Shown here: in pieces, positions 52,003-54,525 of the stretch
Numbering within the stretch: the first letter of the stretch is position 1
Layout of the letters: every line of letters starts with the position of its first letter
NCBI GenBank assembly: GCA_018062085.1
Contig: JAGOSY010000013.1
Location: forward strand, 92,892 to 147,416
Reading direction: 5' to 3'
Source: a bacterium
GTDB lineage: Bacteria; Cyanobacteriota; Vampirovibrionia; Obscuribacterales; Obscuribacteraceae
Length of the DNA: 54,525 nt
Notes under the pieces: generated by a model
What the model was told of the DNA's origin: nothing
The model's input: the letters and a program-made list of their open reading frames with translations, nothing else
Database searches by the model: none
Program-made: the position numbers and the translations under genes

Positions 52003-52941
52003 ATGCCCATAGAGAAGTTTGATCGTGCCGCAGCACCTGAGCAGCATAACCCGTCTACTAATTGGTTTGAGGCGGCTTATGATGGTGCGGCCAGTAAGGC
52101 CAAGAGTGCCGCCGACAAGGCCGTGACAATGGTCAAAGAACATCCAGTTGAATCTGCAGTTGTGGCTGGTGTTACTGTGGTTGGAGTTTATGCACTGTTG
52201 AAAGGAAAGGGCGATCTTCGCATTATTTCGAATGAAGCCAAGGCTGGTGAAGGCCTCATAGGAAAAACAATTAAAGACGTTGGTGCCGCGGAAGCTAATG
52301 GTGCCAAAGCTGCTTTTGAAAGCCCGGCGCTGCAGCGCAAGACTATTGATGGTGTTGCTATTCCTGATGTGGGTCGGCCTTTGCTTGAGAAAGGATCAGC
52401 ACTGACCACACCAGAGGCTCTTGCTGCCACCGCTAAAAAATATGAAGCTGGATTGACTGACTTGTTTAAATTGCCCCGTGAAACTATTGGCGAAGCTGGT
52501 CAGGGTCTCGACCAGTTGGCCGCTAAAACATTGCAATCGCGTGCGGCCACAACTGGAGAAAGATTTACTGAAGCTGCCACCAAGGCTGAGGCTGAGAGGC
52601 TAGCGGCACTAAACCCAGCTCTAAAAGGTCTTAGTGATATTGGTGGTGCTAAAGTAACTGTGCTTGATCAAGATCATTTGGTTAAGCTGGCTGGTTCTGA
52701 CTTGCAGTTTAAGTTTACGCCGCAGTTAGGACAGTTTCTTAAGGCCGGTGGAAAAATTACTGAAGAGCATATTGGCGAAGCTTTTGCCGTGCAGAAGGGT
52801 GGTAGCAACAAATTGCTTGGCGAAATTTTGGTTGATTTGAAACATGCCACCAAAACTGACGTCGATCAAGCATTTGCCGATCAAAATACTGTTAAAGCTG
52901 CTTTAAAAGCTGCTAGAGAAGAGTTTTTGAAGAAGTTCTAG
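52003..52941 (+). CDS. membrane-associated protein with MshEN-like C-terminal domain
   Basis: The 312-residue protein has an Ala/Lys-rich amphipathic helix, one hydrophobic segment (about 49-66), a long helical middle, and a C-terminal module at about 240-300: LGQFLKAGGKITEEHIGEAFAVQ, then LLGEILVDLKHATKTDVDQAFADQ (split). This has the LGxxL-xxGxIT-x-LxxAL-Q / LGxxLVxxxxxT pattern of the MshEN module found four times in the protein at 37.4 kb. Not otherwise recognised. Single-gene unit. Confidence 0.6.
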   Translation: MPIEKFDRAAAPEQHNPSTNWFEAAYDGAASKAKSAADKAVTMVKEHPVESAVVAGVTVVGVYALLKGKGDLRIISNEAKAGEGLIGKTIKDVGAAEANGAKAAFESPALQRKTIDGVAIPDVGRPLLEKGSALTTPEALAATAKKYEAGLTDLFKLPRETIGEAGQGLDQLAAKTLQSRAATTGERFTEAATKAEAERLAALNPALKGLSDIGGAKVTVLDQDHLVKLAGSDLQFKFTPQLGQFLKAGGKITEEHIGEAFAVQKGGSNKLLGEILVDLKHATKTDVDQAFADQNTVKAALKAAREEFLKKF

Positions 52942-52963
52942 CTATCAATTGTCTTGAGTAATT

Positions 52964-53521
52964 TCAATTTAAGAAGAAATCGAGATCTAATTTTTTGCTG
53001 TTTGCTATCATGGTTTCATGCTGGGACATAAGGCGCTCGATTTTTGTCGCCTTGGTCCATTCAACAAATTGATTGCCGAGCCAATCGAAGGCATTTTCAG
53101 TTTGTAGCCAGCTACCAAACCAGAGATCGATATACCTATCTGCTTGATGCTGGGCCGTTGGCAAAACTGTTTTTGTCGCGTGTTTGGATCCTTTTGAAGT
53201 TTTGTTAGAAACTTGATTGATCCGGGATACCATTAGTGGCAGAACAAAATTGTTGACGGCAAAGGCCTGATGTAGAACTGCGTTAGCGGTTGCTAGCGCC
53301 TGCTCGCTAGGATTTGCTCCTGCTGCACCAAAAGACGCCAAAGCTTTAGCGTAGAGTAAAACTGTTTTGTTGGTTTTTACTTTTACTTCGCTTTCGTTTT
53401 TTTGCTTGCTTTCAACTTCGTCGAGCAGCACCAATGCTTCTTCGTAGTGAGCATTTTCAATTAGTGCCAAAACAAGTCTTTCTGGGCTTGTGGCCTGTTT
53501 CTTTCCTTTCTTACTCACCAA
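52964..53521 (-). CDS. hypothetical helical protein
   Basis: The 185-residue soluble protein is helical and rich in Ala, Lys and Asn; NAHYEEALVLLDEVESKQK looks like the first helices of a TPR. It follows the glycosyltransferase gene by 13 bases on the same strand, so the two are probably cotranscribed. No known motif. Confidence 0.55.
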   Translation of the reverse strand: MVSKKGKKQATSPERLVLALIENAHYEEALVLLDEVESKQKNESEVKVKTNKTVLLYAKALASFGAAGANPSEQALATANAVLHQAFAVNNFVLPLMVSRINQVSNKTSKGSKHATKTVLPTAQHQADRYIDLWFGSWLQTENAFDWLGNQFVEWTKATKIERLMSQHETMIANSKKLDLDFFLN

Positions 53522-53534
53522 TTTCTCATACTCC

Positions 53535-54296
53535 CTAGTTCTTCTCTTTCAGTTTGTAAGCACCAAGCAACATGCGAGTATAAATCAAGACGAGGTCTCT
53601 GAGAGAGCGCAATGTGTCGATGAAGATCCGCACGGTTGATCCATCACGGTCTTGCCAGTCGACATAGACCTTTTCGATTTTGCAGTGCTGCTCTTTGGCA
53701 ATCACAAGTATTTCTAAATCGAAGAGAAAGCGTTTGGTTCTGGCCAGGGGAAAAAGCTGATGGGCGCTTTCTCTTTTGAATACTTTAAAACCGGCCTGGG
53801 TATCGCGAATGCCGGGTACGACAAAGTTGCCGACTAAGAAGCGTGAGAGCATGGCTAATAGTCTGCGCCCTAGACCAGGATATTGTGTTTTCTTGCGGCG
53901 CTGGGCGATTACGAGGTCGGCACCCTCTTCGATTTTTGCGAGAAACTCGTCGAGTAGCTGTGGCTCGTATGACAAGTCAGAATCAGTAAAGACAATAATG
54001 TTGCCTTGGGCTTCCATTACCCCGACTTTGACAGCGTTGCCCTTGCCCTGGTTTTCGCTAATCTCAATTAAGCGCAGCGAACAGCTGGCGCTTTTGAACG
54101 TTTCGAGGGCGACCCCTGCCGTGTTGTCTCTGCAGCCATCGGTGACTACGACTACTTCAGAACCGGGATGATGGGCGTCGAGATAGGCCGCCCAGCTCTC
54201 CATCGTCATGCCAATTCGCTTTTCTTCTTGATAAGCGGGAAAAACAATGGATATGGCTGGCTTGATTGCAGGTAAACTTGAACTTGGCTCTGACAT
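53535..54296 (-). CDS. family 2 glycosyltransferase, dolichyl/polyprenyl-phosphate sugar synthase-like
   Basis: The 253-residue protein is a GT-A fold enzyme: VFPAYQEEKRI, VVVTDGCRDNT, ENQGKGNAVKVG, metal-binding DSDLSY, and IRDTQAGFKVFKRESA with the RFLFDLEIL helix typical of ALG5/DPM1-like polyprenyl-phosphate glucosyl- or mannosyltransferases. It makes lipid-linked sugar donors used by GT-C membrane enzymes, one of which may begin just upstream on the other strand. Confidence 0.92.
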   Translation of the reverse strand: MSEPSSSLPAIKPAISIVFPAYQEEKRIGMTMESWAAYLDAHHPGSEVVVVTDGCRDNTAGVALETFKSASCSLRLIEISENQGKGNAVKVGVMEAQGNIIVFTDSDLSYEPQLLDEFLAKIEEGADLVIAQRRKKTQYPGLGRRLLAMLSRFLVGNFVVPGIRDTQAGFKVFKRESAHQLFPLARTKRFLFDLEILVIAKEQHCKIEKVYVDWQDRDGSTVRIFIDTLRSLRDLVLIYTRMLLGAYKLKEKN

Positions 54297-54334
54297 ATTA
54301 AATGGGCATTCTAAAGATTAAAAGGTAGTAGTCG

Positions 54335-54525
54335 GTGCAGCTTGTTTCTCTTTTGCTAAAAATTCTGGCTGTATTTCTCCTTTTTTTGCCGCTCATTGTT
54401 GCTGCTTCGCAAGCGGTCATTATGCAAGGCTCTGATTTTGTCATGACTTTCTATCCTGTGGGCAAAATGGTGGTCGCCGGTCTGGCTCAAAATATTTATC
54501 CGCCACCCAGCGCCATGTCTTTTGT
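54335..54525 (+). CDS. GT-C/DUF2029-like membrane protein, cut at right edge
   Basis: Only the first 63 codons are present. GTG start follows AAAGG. The product begins with a long hydrophobic helix (LLLKILAVFLLFLPLIVAA) and then GSDFVMTFYPVGKMVVAGL and QNIYPP, the first-loop pattern of GT87 (DUF2029) polyprenyl-phosphate-mannose-dependent transferases. Divergent from a polyprenyl-phosphate sugar synthase, 38 bases away, which fits a shared pathway. Confidence 0.6.
   Translation, partial: MQLVSLLLKILAVFLLFLPLIVAASQAVIMQGSDFVMTFYPVGKMVVAGLAQNIYPPPSAMSF

Noticed and set aside
1..54525. CRISPR array, IS element, integrase, prophage
   Set aside because: No regularly spaced identical repeats, no transposase or integrase motif, and no terminal inverted repeats with target duplications were found in the reading.

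Overview
The window is a chromosomal segment of a diderm-type bacterium, with moderate GC and dense coding on both strands. It carries many Ala/Ser-rich exported proteins of unknown function. Core genes present are comM, lspA-rluD, murA-lysC-ltaE, a malate dehydrogenase and a tRNA-Leu(GAG). The mixture of lipoproteins, GspE-N/MshEN-repeat proteins, a secreted metacaspase, a GH38 mannosidase, a P450 and many lineage-specific secreted proteins suggests a non-photosynthetic relative of Cyanobacteria (Melainabacteria/Vampirovibrionia, Obscuribacterales-like). That assignment is inference from gene content; no 16S or ribosomal protein gene is present to prove it. No insertion sequence, CRISPR array, rRNA or phage module was seen.

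Layout. 1-5.8 kb: small hypothetical proteins, a PsbP/DcrB-like exported protein, comM and secreted orphans. 6.0-8.9 kb: a tightly packed accessory operon holding a hypothetical protein, a glycine-rich hydrophobic protein, an HEFGH zincin resembling toxin metallopeptidases, and two tandem paralogues that look like immunity proteins. 8.9-11.3 kb: three tandem paralogous membrane proteins. 11.4-14.0 kb: a secreted esterase and a secreted metacaspase that share a duplicated promoter/leader. 14.0-23.4 kb: a long leftward cluster with a RibD/DHFR-like reductase, P450, GT-C-like membrane protein, helical exported protein, GH38 alpha-mannosidase, sugar isomerase-like TIM barrel and PDZ protein. 23.5-28.9 kb: mdh, NTF2-like exported proteins, lspA-rluD and a bifunctional-nuclease-domain protein. 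28.9-32.6 kb: an intergenic region with hairpins, tRNA-Leu, a HerA-like ATPase and a c-type cytochrome lipoprotein. 32.8-36.6 kb: murA-lysC-ltaE. 37.4-43.3 kb: a four-MshEN-repeat/TPR protein divergent from an operon of two exported paralogues (sharing a C-terminal NYVNFGG domain) and a von Willebrand A protein. 43.3-47.8 kb: M48 protease, sugar transporter, SDR and flavin monooxygenase. 47.9-54.5 kb: small orphans, flavodoxin, histidine phosphatase, a membrane coiled-coil protein, a membrane protein with an MshEN-like tail, a family 2 glycosyltransferase and a truncated GT-C-type membrane protein at the right edge.

The two best candidates for undescribed systems are the 6.0-8.9 kb zincin/duplicated-immunity-like operon and the 40.0-43.3 kb NYVNFGG/VWA exported operon. 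The MshEN-repeat proteins at 37.4 kb and 52.0 kb are a third theme: multi-copy putative nucleotide-binding modules outside type II secretion or pilus ATPases.
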